Source: Foliimonas ilicis
Lineage (GTDB): Bacteria > Pseudomonadota > Alphaproteobacteria > Rhizobiales > Rhizobiaceae
Assembly: GCF_039939195.1 (NCBI RefSeq)
Contig: NZ_JBDUUH010000003.1
Coordinates: 372,001-436,000, forward strand
Direction of reading: 5' to 3'
DNA: 64,000 nt
In this document: piece after piece, positions 23,527 through 32,274 of the stretch
Layout: each line of letters begins with the position of its first letter
Numbering within the stretch: position 1 is the first letter of the stretch
Translations under genes and position numbers: made by a program
Notes under the pieces: generated by a model
Told to the model about the DNA's origin: nothing
The model's input: the letters and a program-made list of their open reading frames with translations, nothing else
Database searches by the model: none

Positions 23527-25473
23527 ATGACCGATCCTTCTGGCGATGCGGCGACGCCGCTCGACGTCATAACCATTGGACGCGCTTCCGTTGACCTTTA
23601 TGGCCAGCAGGTCGGCACTCGACTTGAGGACGTCGCGTCCTTCGCGAAATCGGTTGGCGGCTGTCCGGCGAACATTGCCATTGGCACGGCGCGGCTGGGG
23701 CTTAAATCAGCGCTTTTAAGCCGTGTCGGAAATGAACAGATGGGCCGCTTCATTCGCGAGCAGATGCTGCGCGAGGGCGTGAGTGTGGACGGTCTCGGAA
23801 CCGATCCGTCGCGGCTGACAGCGCTGGCCATCCTTTCGGTCGAGAACGACCAGAGTTTCCCGCTTTTGTTCTACCGCGAAAACTGTGCCGACATGGCGCT
23901 GGACGAAGGCGATGTGGACGCAGCATTCGTTACATCAGCGCGCGCGGTCGTCATCACTGGAACGCATTTCTCACGCCCCAACACGGAAGCGGCGCAACGC
24001 AAGGCGATGCGTCTCATGCGCGGGGCGGGCGGCAAGGTCGTGCTCGACATCGACTATCGCCCAAACCTTTGGGGCCTTGCTGGGCATGCCGAAGGCGACA
24101 ATCGATACATTGCCTCGGATATCGTCTCGGCCAAGATGAAATCCGTACTTGCCGATTGCGATTTGATCGTCGGCACGGAAGAAGAAGTGCTGATTGCGTC
24201 GGGCGAAAGCGACCTGTTGACGGCCCTCAAAACGATCCGGCATATGTCGTCTGCGACCATCGTTTTGAAACGCGGACCGATGGGCTGCATCGTCTATGAC
24301 GGTCCGATTTCGGACGATCTGGAAGCAGGCATTATCGGCAAGGGGTTCCCGATAGAAGTCTATAATGTGCTGGGTGCGGGCGACGCTTTCATGTCGGGTT
24401 TCCTGCGCGGCTGGCTGGGCGGCGAGAGCCTCCAGACCGCTGCTACATGGGCCAATGCCTGCGGCGCATTCGCCGTTTCGCGTCTTCTTTGCTCGCCGGA
24501 AATCCCTACTTTCCAGGAGCTTCAGTTCTTCCTGAAAAATGGCAGCAAGGAACATGCGTTGCGCAAGGACGCGGCGATCAACCATGTCCATTGGGCAACG
24601 ACACGGCGCAGCGAAATCCCGTCGATGATGGCCTTTGCGATCGATCATCGCGTCCAGCTCGAAGAGGTCGCAAATCGTGTTGGTGCGAATCCGGCCAGAA
24701 TTGCCGACTTCAAGGTCCTTGCCGTGAAAGCAGCGGCGAAAGTCGCGGCAGGACGCCCAGGTTACGGCATGCTCATCGACGAAAAACACGGGCGAAAGGC
24801 GCTGTTCGAATTTGCGCGCCATCCGTTCTCATGGCTCGGGCGGCCCGTCGAACTGCCCGGCTCCCGCCCGTTGCGTTATGAATTCTCGCAGGACATCGGC
24901 TCGCAACTCATCGAATGGCCTGTCGATCACTGCATCAAATGTCTGAGCTTCTACCATCCTGACGACCCGTCGGAACTCAAGCTCGAACAACAGCAGAAAT
25001 TGAAATCGCTGTTTGAGGCATCGCGCCGGGTCGGGCGCGAATTGCTGATCGAGATCATAGCAGGCAAGAATGGCAGGCTGGACAACAACACGATCGCACG
25101 CGCGCTCAATGAGCTTTATGCGCTTGGCATTAAGCCGGACTGGTGGAAGCTCGAACCGCAGGCCTCGCCAGAAGCCTGGCGGCGCATTGAGGTGGTTATC
25201 GATGCGAACGATCCGTGGTGCCGCGGCGTGGTCCTTTTGGGCCTCGAAGCCGAGCATGGCGAACTGGAGGCGGCCTTCGCTGCGACCACAGGTGTAACCA
25301 TCGTAAAGGGTTTCGCAGTTGGACGTACGATCTTTGCTGGGCCGGCCGAACGCTGGCTTTCGGGCAAATTGACGGATGAAGCGGCAATCGATGAAATGGC
25401 CGAAAGTTTCGAAGCGCTGACAAAAGCTTGGCTTGCCACGCGAAGCCTCGAAGCCGACAAAAAGACCGCTTAA
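23527..25473 (+). CDS. iolC: IolC kinase fused to a DUF2090 aldolase-like domain
   Basis: This 648-residue protein joins two pathway enzymes. Residues 1 to about 325 are a PfkB-family sugar kinase (DVITIGRASVDLYGQQ, GGCPANIA, and the GAGDAFMSGF signature near 283) that phosphorylates 5-dehydro-2-deoxy-D-gluconate. Residues about 335-648 are DUF2090, an aldolase-like domain thought to cleave the phosphorylated product (the IolJ step). The fusion is known in alphaproteobacteria and explains the lack of a separate iolJ. The ATG at 23527 has GGAGGA just upstream; a start at 23488 would add residues with no family match. It leads iolCDEB. Confidence 0.92.
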   Translation: MTDPSGDAATPLDVITIGRASVDLYGQQVGTRLEDVASFAKSVGGCPANIAIGTARLGLKSALLSRVGNEQMGRFIREQMLREGVSVDGLGTDPSRLTALAILSVENDQSFPLLFYRENCADMALDEGDVDAAFVTSARAVVITGTHFSRPNTEAAQRKAMRLMRGAGGKVVLDIDYRPNLWGLAGHAEGDNRYIASDIVSAKMKSVLADCDLIVGTEEEVLIASGESDLLTALKTIRHMSSATIVLKRGPMGCIVYDGPISDDLEAGIIGKGFPIEVYNVLGAGDAFMSGFLRGWLGGESLQTAATWANACGAFAVSRLLCSPEIPTFQELQFFLKNGSKEHALRKDAAINHVHWATTRRSEIPSMMAFAIDHRVQLEEVANRVGANPARIADFKVLAVKAAAKVAAGRPGYGMLIDEKHGRKALFEFARHPFSWLGRPVELPGSRPLRYEFSQDIGSQLIEWPVDHCIKCLSFYHPDDPSELKLEQQQKLKSLFEASRRVGRELLIEIIAGKNGRLDNNTIARALNELYALGIKPDWWKLEPQASPEAWRRIEVVIDANDPWCRGVVLLGLEAEHGELEAAFAATTGVTIVKGFAVGRTIFAGPAERWLSGKLTDEAAIDEMAESFEALTKAWLATRSLEADKKTA

Positions 25474-25500
25474 TCGATTCTGGCCGGGGAGGAACTTGGC

Positions 25501-27348
25501 ATGAGAAAAACGATCCGCCTGACGATGGCGCAGGCTCTGACGCGATTTCTGTCCCGGCAGATGACGGAAATCGATGGCGAAAAACTTCCGCTTTTTGGCG
25601 GCGTCTGGGCGATATTCGGCCATGGCAATGTGGCGGGCATGGGCGAGGCGCTGCATCACGACCGCGAACGCCTGCCGACCTTCCGCGCGCATAATGAGCA
25701 GGCGATGGCGCATTCGGCGATCGCTTATGCGAAGGCGAATTTTCGGCGGCGGATGATGGCTGTCACGACCTCCATCGGGCCGGGCGCGACGAACCTCGTG
25801 ACGGCAGCGGGACTGGCATATGTAAACCGGTTGCCGGTGCTTTTTTTGCCGGGAGATGTATTCGCAAACCGGATTCCCGACCCGGTTTTGCAGCAGATAG
25901 AGGATTTTTCGGACGGAACGGCCACGGTAAATGACTGTTTTCGGCCTGTTTCACGCTATTTCGACCGCATAACGCGCCCGGAACAGATAATTCCGGCACT
26001 TGCGCGCACCATGCAGGTGCTGACCGATCCGGCAGAATGCGGGCCGGTGACGCTCGGTCTCTGCCAGGACGTGCAGGCCGAGGCCTATGATTATCCGGAG
26101 AGCTTTTTCGAGGAACGCCTCTGGACGCAGCGGCGTGCAAGGCCGGATCGTCAGGAACTTTCAGCGGCAGTCTCGGCCCTGAAGGCTTCGAAGAAACCGC
26201 TGATCGTTGCGGGTGGTGGCGTTTTGTATTCACAGGCCTCGGATGAGCTTGCAAAATTCGTCGCGGCGACGGGCATTCCGGTTTGCGAAACGCAGGGCGG
26301 GAAATCTTCGCTGCCGGACGACCACGCGCTGAACATGGCGGCAATCGGCGTAACCGGTACGTCCGCCGCCAATCGTCTCGCTCAAAATGCCGATCTCGTT
26401 CTCGCGATCGGAACGCGTCTGCAGGATTTCACGACGGGCTCATGGTCGCTGTTCAATGTCGACAAGAAAACAGTCGGGCTGAATGTGCAGGCGTTCGATG
26501 CCGGAAAGCATAGGGCGCTTCCGCTCGTAGCAGACGCGCTGGAGGGACTGACCGAACTCGGCGCCGCATTGGATGGCTGGAAGGCACCGACCGAATGGAG
26601 CGAAAACGCGAAAAACGGCAAGGCCGAATGGCAGAATGAAGCGGCAAAGGTGACTGCCGCGACGAACGTGAAATTCCCGTCGGATGCGCAGGTGATCGGG
26701 GCGGTTCAACGCGCGATTGGCTCACGCGCAACCGTGCTTCATGCGGCGGGCGGTCTACCCGGCGAAATGCACAAGCTCTGGCAGGCGGGTGCACCCGGCT
26801 CATACCATGCCGAATACGGCTATTCCTGCATGGGTTACGAGATTGCAGGCGGGCTTGGCGTGAAAATGGCAAAGCCTGAGCAAGAGGTCGTCGTGATGGT
26901 CGGCGACGGCTCCTATCTGATGCTCAATTCGGAAATCGCGACATCGGTTATGCTGGGCCTGAGGCTGACAATCGTGCTGCTCGACAATCGCGGCTACGGC
27001 TGCATCAACCGGCTGCAAATGGCGACCGGCGGCGCGAACTTCAACAATCTTTTGAAAGATACGCGCCACGAGCAAATGCCGGAAATCGACTTTGCTGCAC
27101 ACGCAAAAAGCCTCGGCGCAATTTCCCTGAAAGTGGATTCGATTGCCGATCTCGAAACCGCACTTCGCGACGCAACCGGCAATGACCGCACGACAGTCGT
27201 GGTTATCGAAACCGATCCGCTGATTTCAACAGATGCCGGTGGGCATTGGTGGGATGTGGCCGTGCCGGAGGTGAGCGAGCGATCGCAGGTAGTGGAAGCG
27301 CGCAAGGCTTACGAGAGAGCTGTAAAATTACAGAGCGTAGGAAACTAG
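25501..27348 (+). CDS. iolD: 3D-(3,5/4)-trihydroxycyclohexane-1,2-dione hydrolase
   Basis: This 615-residue thiamine-diphosphate enzyme has an N-terminal pyrimidine-binding domain (AHNEQAMAHSAIAYAK with the catalytic glutamate, TTSIGPGATNLVTAA). The C-terminal cofactor domain has the GDGSYLMLNSEI motif near residue 468. Length and motifs match IolD, which opens the inositol-derived ring to 5-deoxy-glucuronate. It lies 27 bases after iolC with a GGGGAGG site, and the next gene starts two bases after its stop. Other ThDP enzymes such as acetolactate synthase are excluded by the iol context. Confidence 0.93.
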   Translation: MRKTIRLTMAQALTRFLSRQMTEIDGEKLPLFGGVWAIFGHGNVAGMGEALHHDRERLPTFRAHNEQAMAHSAIAYAKANFRRRMMAVTTSIGPGATNLVTAAGLAYVNRLPVLFLPGDVFANRIPDPVLQQIEDFSDGTATVNDCFRPVSRYFDRITRPEQIIPALARTMQVLTDPAECGPVTLGLCQDVQAEAYDYPESFFEERLWTQRRARPDRQELSAAVSALKASKKPLIVAGGGVLYSQASDELAKFVAATGIPVCETQGGKSSLPDDHALNMAAIGVTGTSAANRLAQNADLVLAIGTRLQDFTTGSWSLFNVDKKTVGLNVQAFDAGKHRALPLVADALEGLTELGAALDGWKAPTEWSENAKNGKAEWQNEAAKVTAATNVKFPSDAQVIGAVQRAIGSRATVLHAAGGLPGEMHKLWQAGAPGSYHAEYGYSCMGYEIAGGLGVKMAKPEQEVVVMVGDGSYLMLNSEIATSVMLGLRLTIVLLDNRGYGCINRLQMATGGANFNNLLKDTRHEQMPEIDFAAHAKSLGAISLKVDSIADLETALRDATGNDRTTVVVIETDPLISTDAGGHWWDVAVPEVSERSQVVEARKAYERAVKLQSVGN

Positions 27349-27349
27349 A

Positions 27350-28267
27350 ATGAAAGCCAAACTGGGCATGTCACCCATCGCATGGTGGAATGACGATCTT
27401 GTGGAACTGAGCGATGACGTGTCGCTGGAGGAATGTCTGCGCCAATCGCGCTCGGCAGGTTTTACCGGCATGGAAAAGGGCCGGCGCTTTCCCGACGATC
27501 CCGACATCATGCTGCCGATCCTGAAAAAGGCGGACGTGACCCTCTGCGGCGGCTGGTTTTCGGGCACGTTGGTTGATGAAGATTTGTCGGCAAACAAGGA
27601 TCGCATCCAGCCGATGATCGATCTGTTCAAGGCCGTTTCCGCACCGTGCATCGTCTATGGCGAGGTCGGCCGGTCGATACAGGGTGATCGCTCAAAACCC
27701 TTGGCGACAAAGCCGAAACTTTCCGACGACGAGATGGAGGCTTATGCGAAAAAGCTGACCGAGTTTGGTGAATGGTGCGCGGAGCAGGGCATGCCGCTTT
27801 CCTACCACCATCACATGGCGGCTGTGGTCGAGACGGAGCCGGAGCTCGACGCTTTCATGCGCTATTCCGGCGAAGGCATACCGTTGCTGCTTGATGCCGG
27901 TCATCTGGCATTCGCTGGCGGCGATGTGCTACGCGCTATCGACAACCACCACACGCGCATCAATCATGTGCATGTAAAAGACATACGCATGACTGTCATC
28001 GACCAGCTCGATCGCACGAAACAATCCTTTCTTGACGCAGTGGCGCTCGGTGCCTTTACAGTGCCGGGGGACGGGTCGCTGGATTTCGCAGCCATTGTTC
28101 AGCGGCTTGCCGATTACGGTTATGAAGGCTGGTTCGTTGTCGAAGCCGAGCAGGACCCGAAAGCAAATCCGCCGCTGAAAATGGCGCAGGTCGGATATGC
28201 GGAGTTGATGCGGGTGATGAATGCTGCCGGTTACACGGTCGAGACTCAGGGTTTCCCGAATAGCTGA
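27350..28267 (+). CDS. iolE: myo-Inosose-2 dehydratase
   Basis: This 305-residue TIM-barrel protein belongs to the xylose isomerase/AP endonuclease family. The start KLGMSPIAWWNDDL is typical of IolE. Metal-site segments include PLSYHHHMAAVVET (about 150), LLLDAGHLAFAGGD (about 180) and INHVHVKDIRM. It dehydrates scyllo-inosose to the dione that IolD opens. The ATG is two bases after the iolD stop, indicating coupled translation. Length agrees with the family. Confidence 0.93.
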   Translation: MKAKLGMSPIAWWNDDLVELSDDVSLEECLRQSRSAGFTGMEKGRRFPDDPDIMLPILKKADVTLCGGWFSGTLVDEDLSANKDRIQPMIDLFKAVSAPCIVYGEVGRSIQGDRSKPLATKPKLSDDEMEAYAKKLTEFGEWCAEQGMPLSYHHHMAAVVETEPELDAFMRYSGEGIPLLLDAGHLAFAGGDVLRAIDNHHTRINHVHVKDIRMTVIDQLDRTKQSFLDAVALGAFTVPGDGSLDFAAIVQRLADYGYEGWFVVEAEQDPKANPPLKMAQVGYAELMRVMNAAGYTVETQGFPNS

Positions 28268-28285
28268 TCAAGAAGGAACTGGCTC

Positions 28286-29083
28286 ATGTCTAAATTGCGC
28301 ATCAGGCCGAGACCAGGCAATGGCCGCATCGTCCATGTAACGCCGAAATCGGCGGGCTGGAGCTATGTCGGTTTCGAGCTTCATCGGTTGAAGGCTGGCG
28401 ACAAGGTGGCGGCAAATACGAAGGATCAGGAAGCCTGTCTGGTGTTCGTGACCGGCAAGGGAAGCGCTTCTGCGGGCGGGAAGGATTTAGGCACTCTTGG
28501 CGAACGCATGTCGCCATTCGAGGGTGCGCCCTGGTCGGTCTATGTGCCTCAGGAAACCAATTGGTCGGTGACGGCAGAAACGGATCTCGAACTCGCAGTC
28601 TGCACAGCGCCCGGTCTTGAAGGCGGTTTGCCGGTGCGTGTGATCGGGCCTGATCAGGCCAAACAAGAGGTGCGTGGTCAAGGCACCAACACGCGTTACG
28701 TCACCAATATTTTGCCGGAAACGGAACCGGCGGACTCACTGCTTGTGGTCGAGGTGATAACACCCGGCGGCCACACATCGAGCTATCCGCCGCACAAGCA
28801 TGATCGCGATGCGCTGCCCAAGGAATCCTATCTCGAGGAGACCTATTATCATCGGCTGAACCCGCCGCAGGGCTTTGCTTTCCAGCGCGTTTACACGGAT
28901 GACCGCACTCTGGACGAGGCCATGGCCATCGAGGATGGAGACGTGGTTCTGGTACCGCGCGGTTATCACCCCTGCGCCGCCTGCCACGGCTATGACCTTT
29001 ATTATCTCAACGTGATGGCCGGACCCAGCCGGACCTGGAAATTCTACAATGCGCCAGAGCATGAGTGGCTGCTGAGCAAATAA
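28286..29083 (+). CDS. iolB: 5-deoxy-glucuronate isomerase
   Basis: This 265-residue bicupin has metal-ligand histidines in HTSSYPPHKHD (about residue 156) and HPCAACHGYDLYYLNVMAG near the C-terminus, as in IolB. It isomerises 5-deoxy-glucuronate to 5-dehydro-2-deoxy-gluconate, the substrate of the IolC kinase domain. It is the last gene of iolCDEB, 18 bases after iolE. No iolA (malonate-semialdehyde dehydrogenase) follows, so that step must be encoded elsewhere. Confidence 0.93.
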   Translation: MSKLRIRPRPGNGRIVHVTPKSAGWSYVGFELHRLKAGDKVAANTKDQEACLVFVTGKGSASAGGKDLGTLGERMSPFEGAPWSVYVPQETNWSVTAETDLELAVCTAPGLEGGLPVRVIGPDQAKQEVRGQGTNTRYVTNILPETEPADSLLVVEVITPGGHTSSYPPHKHDRDALPKESYLEETYYHRLNPPQGFAFQRVYTDDRTLDEAMAIEDGDVVLVPRGYHPCAACHGYDLYYLNVMAGPSRTWKFYNAPEHEWLLSK

Positions 29084-29119
29084 AAATCACGGAATTGCAG
29101 AAATTTATTGAGGCGGATG

Positions 29120-29314
29120 TTATCCGTCAGAGATGGCGCGCAGGCCTTTAGGCGTGATGTTGACTACGCAATCACCGATTTCATCCGGTATCGAGCGACG
29201 CACGTAGCCTCGCACTTCGAGGTCTATCGAAGGCCGATGATATTTCGGGAATGAGTGCTCCCGTTCGCGTATCAATTGCAGAATATGCTGTTGCTGTTTC
29301 GATAAATTCGCCAC
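29120..29314 (-). CDS. Small hypothetical protein
   Basis: This 64-residue protein starts at a GTG preceded by AAAGGAGGTG, a near-perfect ribosome site at six-base spacing, which is why I accept it as real. The sequence (LSKQQQHILQLIRERE ... VVNITPKGLRAISDG) looks like a small winged-helix fragment, with a C-terminus similar to DNA-binding domains ending in TPKG. It has no membrane segment. I do not recognise a family. It is convergent with iolB (36-base gap) and divergent from the ECF sigma gene. Confidence 0.6.
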   Translation of the reverse strand: MANLSKQQQHILQLIREREHSFPKYHRPSIDLEVRGYVRRSIPDEIGDCVVNITPKGLRAISDG

Positions 29315-29350
29315 GTTTCACCTCCTTTCGTCAAGCCTTTGACAAAATAC

Positions 29351-29388
29351 CGGGGCGATCACGGCCCCGCAATCATTCAAATGAATGA
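29351..29388. other. Two inverted repeats upstream of the ECF sigma gene
   Basis: CGGGGC/GCCCCG (29351-29356 and 29364-29369) and TCATTC/GAATGA (29373-29378 and 29383-29388) are two adjacent perfect inverted repeats in the 273-base gap between divergent genes. They could be a terminator-like stem and an operator. No clear sigma-70 promoter could be assigned. Confidence 0.35.
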
Positions 29389-29587
29389 AGCCGCTATGCG
29401 CGGTTGCATTATTTTATAAAGACTCACCTCATTCGTGCAGCCGGAAACGAGTGATTGTTGGGGTGGGGCATGAATGTTCATGCTAGGCTTACGGGTCAAT
29501 TCATGCGCCCTTCGAGGCTCGTTTTGCTCACACCAAAAAAACTTCAATAGACATGGAATAAAACCGCGCGAGAACCGTATATCGATC

Positions 29588-30115
29588 ATGAAGCAATCAG
29601 GAACCCGGTTTGACGTGATCGGCCAGCTCGGCGCGTTGCGGCGCTATGCGCGGTCGCTGACGCGTGGCGGGTCGGATGCCGAAGACCTCGTTCATGATAC
29701 GCTGATGCGCGCTTATGAAAGCCGCAGCACGTTCCGCGCAGATGGGAATATCCGCGCCTGGCTACTGACTATTTTGCACAATGTTTTTATTGACCGCACC
29801 CGCGCTCGAAAAAGCGAAACGGCTCGAAACGAGCAGGCGCTTTATCTTGCAGACGATAGCATAGAGGCGCCGCAGGAACATTCGGTGCGGCTTTCCGAAG
29901 TCCGCGAAGCGTTTCTTGGCTTACCGGAAGACCAGCGGGCGGCACTCCATCTGGTCGCCATCGAGGGGCTGTCCTACCAGCAGGCAGCGGATGCACTCGG
30001 CGTACCGGTCGGAACGCTGATGTCACGCATCGGGCGCGCGCGTTCGACGCTGCGCGATATGGAAAACGCACCGCCCAAACCCAGTCATCTGAGAATAGTA
30101 GGAGGGTCGCAATGA
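29588..30115 (+). CDS. ECF RNA polymerase sigma factor
   Basis: This 175-residue protein has region 2 (ALRRYARSLTRGGSDAEDLVHDTLMRAYE then IRAWLLTILHNVFIDRTR) and region 4 (LPEDQRAALHLVAIEGLSYQ then GVPVGTLMSRIGRAR). Length fits an ECF sigma factor. Its stop overlaps the ATG of a membrane anti-sigma factor as ATGA. The ATG at 29588 was chosen because sigma region 2 begins soon after; an earlier in-frame start at 29474 adds 38 residues without homology. It is a different sigma from the SigK-like one at 9447. The target genes are unknown. Confidence 0.9.
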   Translation: MKQSGTRFDVIGQLGALRRYARSLTRGGSDAEDLVHDTLMRAYESRSTFRADGNIRAWLLTILHNVFIDRTRARKSETARNEQALYLADDSIEAPQEHSVRLSEVREAFLGLPEDQRAALHLVAIEGLSYQQAADALGVPVGTLMSRIGRARSTLRDMENAPPKPSHLRIVGGSQ

Positions 30116-30885
30116 CCGCTCTTCGCGATCCCGTGACGGATGCCGATCTGGACGCCTATGTCGACGAACAGCTCGACGTTGCGCGCCGCATTGAGGTCGA
30201 GGCACATCTTTCCGCAAACCCGGCGATTGCAGCGCGTATCATGGCCGATCTTAGAACCCGCGACGAGCTGCGGCTTGCGTTGGCAGGCCCCCCGGCCATT
30301 GCGCGTCCGTCAACGACCGAAGCGGCAAGACGGCTTGAGCGTGGTTTGGCAAGGGGCCGCGTGATCGGATTTTTTCAGCGTGCTGCTGCAGTTGTTATCT
30401 TCGTCGGGGCAGGATGGGTCGCCAATGAGATGGTCGGCCCGATGTCGGTGACGGAAGTCGTCGCCTCAACACAACCACCTGCCTATGTCGAAGCCGCAAT
30501 GCGTGCGCACGGCACCAGCATCGTGCGTGCGTCCATGGTCTCGCAGCCAGAGGTGCCGGATTACGACGCGGACGAAATCCGCGCCGCGACTGCAATCGTC
30601 ATGCCGACGCTGCCCAAAGACTGGATCGTCAAAGACGTGCAGATTTACCCGTCCCAATTCGGACCGAGCGTCGAAATGGCGGTCGAGACCGAGGATTTCG
30701 GGCTGGTTTCGTTGTTTGCCGTCCGGCCCGGAACGTTCGACGTGGTGAAACCGACCATATCCCCATCGGGCAATATCTCGTCAGCCTATTTCCAGATTGG
30801 CGATGTCGCCTACGCGCTTGTCGGCCAGGGCAATGTGCGTGACTTGGACCGGGCAGCCGAACGGCTCGCCGATACGCTTTACTGA
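30112..30885 (+). CDS. Transmembrane anti-sigma factor
   Basis: This 257-residue protein begins with a short helical anti-sigma domain (VTDADLDAYVDEQLDVARRIEVE, about residues 8-30), with no zinc-binding cysteines. One membrane helix lies near residues 85-105 (FFQRAAAVVIFVGAGWVANE). A periplasmic domain of about 150 residues ends in DRAAERLADTLY. Layout, topology and the four-base overlap with the sigma gene mark it as the cognate anti-sigma factor. It has 23 bases before the next gene, so the BI-1 protein is probably in the same operon. Confidence 0.85.
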   Translation: MTALRDPVTDADLDAYVDEQLDVARRIEVEAHLSANPAIAARIMADLRTRDELRLALAGPPAIARPSTTEAARRLERGLARGRVIGFFQRAAAVVIFVGAGWVANEMVGPMSVTEVVASTQPPAYVEAAMRAHGTSIVRASMVSQPEVPDYDADEIRAATAIVMPTLPKDWIVKDVQIYPSQFGPSVEMAVETEDFGLVSLFAVRPGTFDVVKPTISPSGNISSAYFQIGDVAYALVGQGNVRDLDRAAERLADTLY

Positions 30886-30908
30886 ATTTTCGCTCAGGAG
30901 ATTTTGAG

Positions 30909-31628
30909 ATGAACACGCCAAACTACGGCTATCGCTCCGGCTTCGGCTCGCGCGTGGATGCCAATTTCGATGCCGGTCTTCGCCAGCACATGCTGCGCGT
31001 CTACAATTATATGGGCCTCGGTCTTGTTGTTACCGGGCTGGTCGCATTCTTTATTTCATCAACACCGGCCCTTTATGTGCCGATCTTTTCCAGCCCGCTG
31101 AAATGGGTGGTGATGCTGGCGCCGCTGGCCTTCGTGCTGGTCTTTTCGTTTCGCATGCAGTCCATGTCGGCATCGGGTGCGCAGGCAATGTTCTGGGCGT
31201 TCTGCGCGGTCATGGGTCTGTCGCTGGCATCGGTGTTTCTGGTTTTTACCGGCACCAGCATTGCCCGCACATTCTTCATCGCCGCGACCATGTTCGGCGC
31301 GACCAGCCTCTACGGCTACACGACCAAGCGTGACCTGACGCAGTTCTCGTCTTTCCTCATCATGGGCTTGATCGGCGTCGTCATCGCCAGTGTCGTCAAC
31401 ATTTTCCTCGGTTCGACCGCGCTGCAATTTGCAGTTTCGGTGATCGGTATCTTCGTCTTCATCGGTCTGACGGCTTGGGATACGCAGACGATCAAGGAGC
31501 AGTATGCCGAGAATTTCGACGCGGAATCGCAGCAGAAACTCGCCGTCTTCGGAGCGTTTTCGCTCTACCTGAATTTCATCAACATCTTCCAGTTGCTGCT
31601 GACCTTCACCGGTCAGCGCGAAGAATAG
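30909..31628 (+). CDS. Bax inhibitor-1 (YccA/YbhL) family membrane protein
   Basis: This 239-residue protein has seven membrane segments and ends in the typical LAVFGAFSLYLNFINIFQLLL helix. The family motif region FIGLTAWDTQTIKEQY is near residue 190. BI-1 proteins are calcium-leak channels in some organisms and are tied to membrane-protein quality control in bacteria. It is the third gene of the ECF sigma operon and is followed by a DUF2076 gene after 20 bases. A CAGGAG site lies before the ATG. Confidence 0.92.
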   Translation: MNTPNYGYRSGFGSRVDANFDAGLRQHMLRVYNYMGLGLVVTGLVAFFISSTPALYVPIFSSPLKWVVMLAPLAFVLVFSFRMQSMSASGAQAMFWAFCAVMGLSLASVFLVFTGTSIARTFFIAATMFGATSLYGYTTKRDLTQFSSFLIMGLIGVVIASVVNIFLGSTALQFAVSVIGIFVFIGLTAWDTQTIKEQYAENFDAESQQKLAVFGAFSLYLNFINIFQLLLTFTGQREE

Positions 31629-31648
31629 TCGCGTCAGGAGTAGATTTT

Positions 31649-32194
31649 ATGGACAGGAATGACCAGCAGGCAATCGAGGCGCTTTTCGGCAAGCTCGCAA
31701 ATGTCGAGCAGCAGGCAGCGCCACGCGATGCAGAGGCCGAAACCTTCATTCGCGACCAGATTTCGCGTCAGCCCGGTGCGCCATATTACATGGCGCAGAC
31801 GATCGTCGTGCAGGAGCAGGCACTGAACGCCGCGCAGGCACGCATCGAAGAGCTGGAACAGCAGACAGCACAAGGTTCGGGCGGCGGTCTTTTCTCCGGG
31901 CTGTTCGGCAGCGGCAACCAGCCGCGCCGCTCCGGCTCCGTCCCAAGCGTCGGCCGTTCCGCTGCTGCCGCGGGCAGACCCGACATTGCGCCAAGACAGG
32001 GCGGCGGGTTTCTCGCTGGTGCCGCACAGACGGCAATGGGTGTTGCGGGCGGCTTGCTGCTCGGCAACGCAATTGGCGGATTGCTTGGCGGAAACGAGGC
32101 GCAAGCCGCCGAAACGCAAGAGCCGCCTGCTGACGATGCCGCAGAAGACGATGGCGGCTTCTTCGGCGGGGGCGACGATTTCAGCGACTTTTAA
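31649..32194 (+). CDS. DUF2076 domain protein (periplasmic ligand-binding-sensor-like)
   Basis: This 181-residue protein starts MDRNDQQAIEALFGKLANVEQQAAPRDAEAE, typical of DUF2076. A coiled segment (QEQALNAAQARIEELEQQ, about 52-70) follows. Then comes a glycine-rich region with one hydrophobic stretch (GFLAGAAQTAMGVAGGLLLGNAIGGLLGG) and a very acidic tail ending FGGGDDFSDF. The function is unknown. The ATG at 31649 follows CAGGAG. Its closeness to the BI-1 gene suggests a shared transcript with the ECF sigma operon. Confidence 0.82.
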   Translation: MDRNDQQAIEALFGKLANVEQQAAPRDAEAETFIRDQISRQPGAPYYMAQTIVVQEQALNAAQARIEELEQQTAQGSGGGLFSGLFGSGNQPRRSGSVPSVGRSAAAAGRPDIAPRQGGGFLAGAAQTAMGVAGGLLLGNAIGGLLGGNEAQAAETQEPPADDAAEDDGGFFGGGDDFSDF

Positions 32195-32274
32195 AGCGCT
32201 GAATTTGCGAAAACTTGTCCCAAATCCCGTTTGCCGTTAAACAAACCGGCGAGCAAGATAGAAAGAGAAAATCT

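Noticed and set aside
29555..29580. GGAAT-N16-CGTAT as an EcfG-type promoter of the second ECF sigma gene
   Set aside because: The spacing fits, but the site is only eight bases from the chosen start codon, which would need a leaderless message, and the -35 differs from GGAAC.
30886..30908. A ybhL leader RNA before the BI-1 gene
   Set aside because: That rhizobial leader class occurs before ybhL genes, but only 23 bases separate this gene from the anti-sigma gene, leaving no room.
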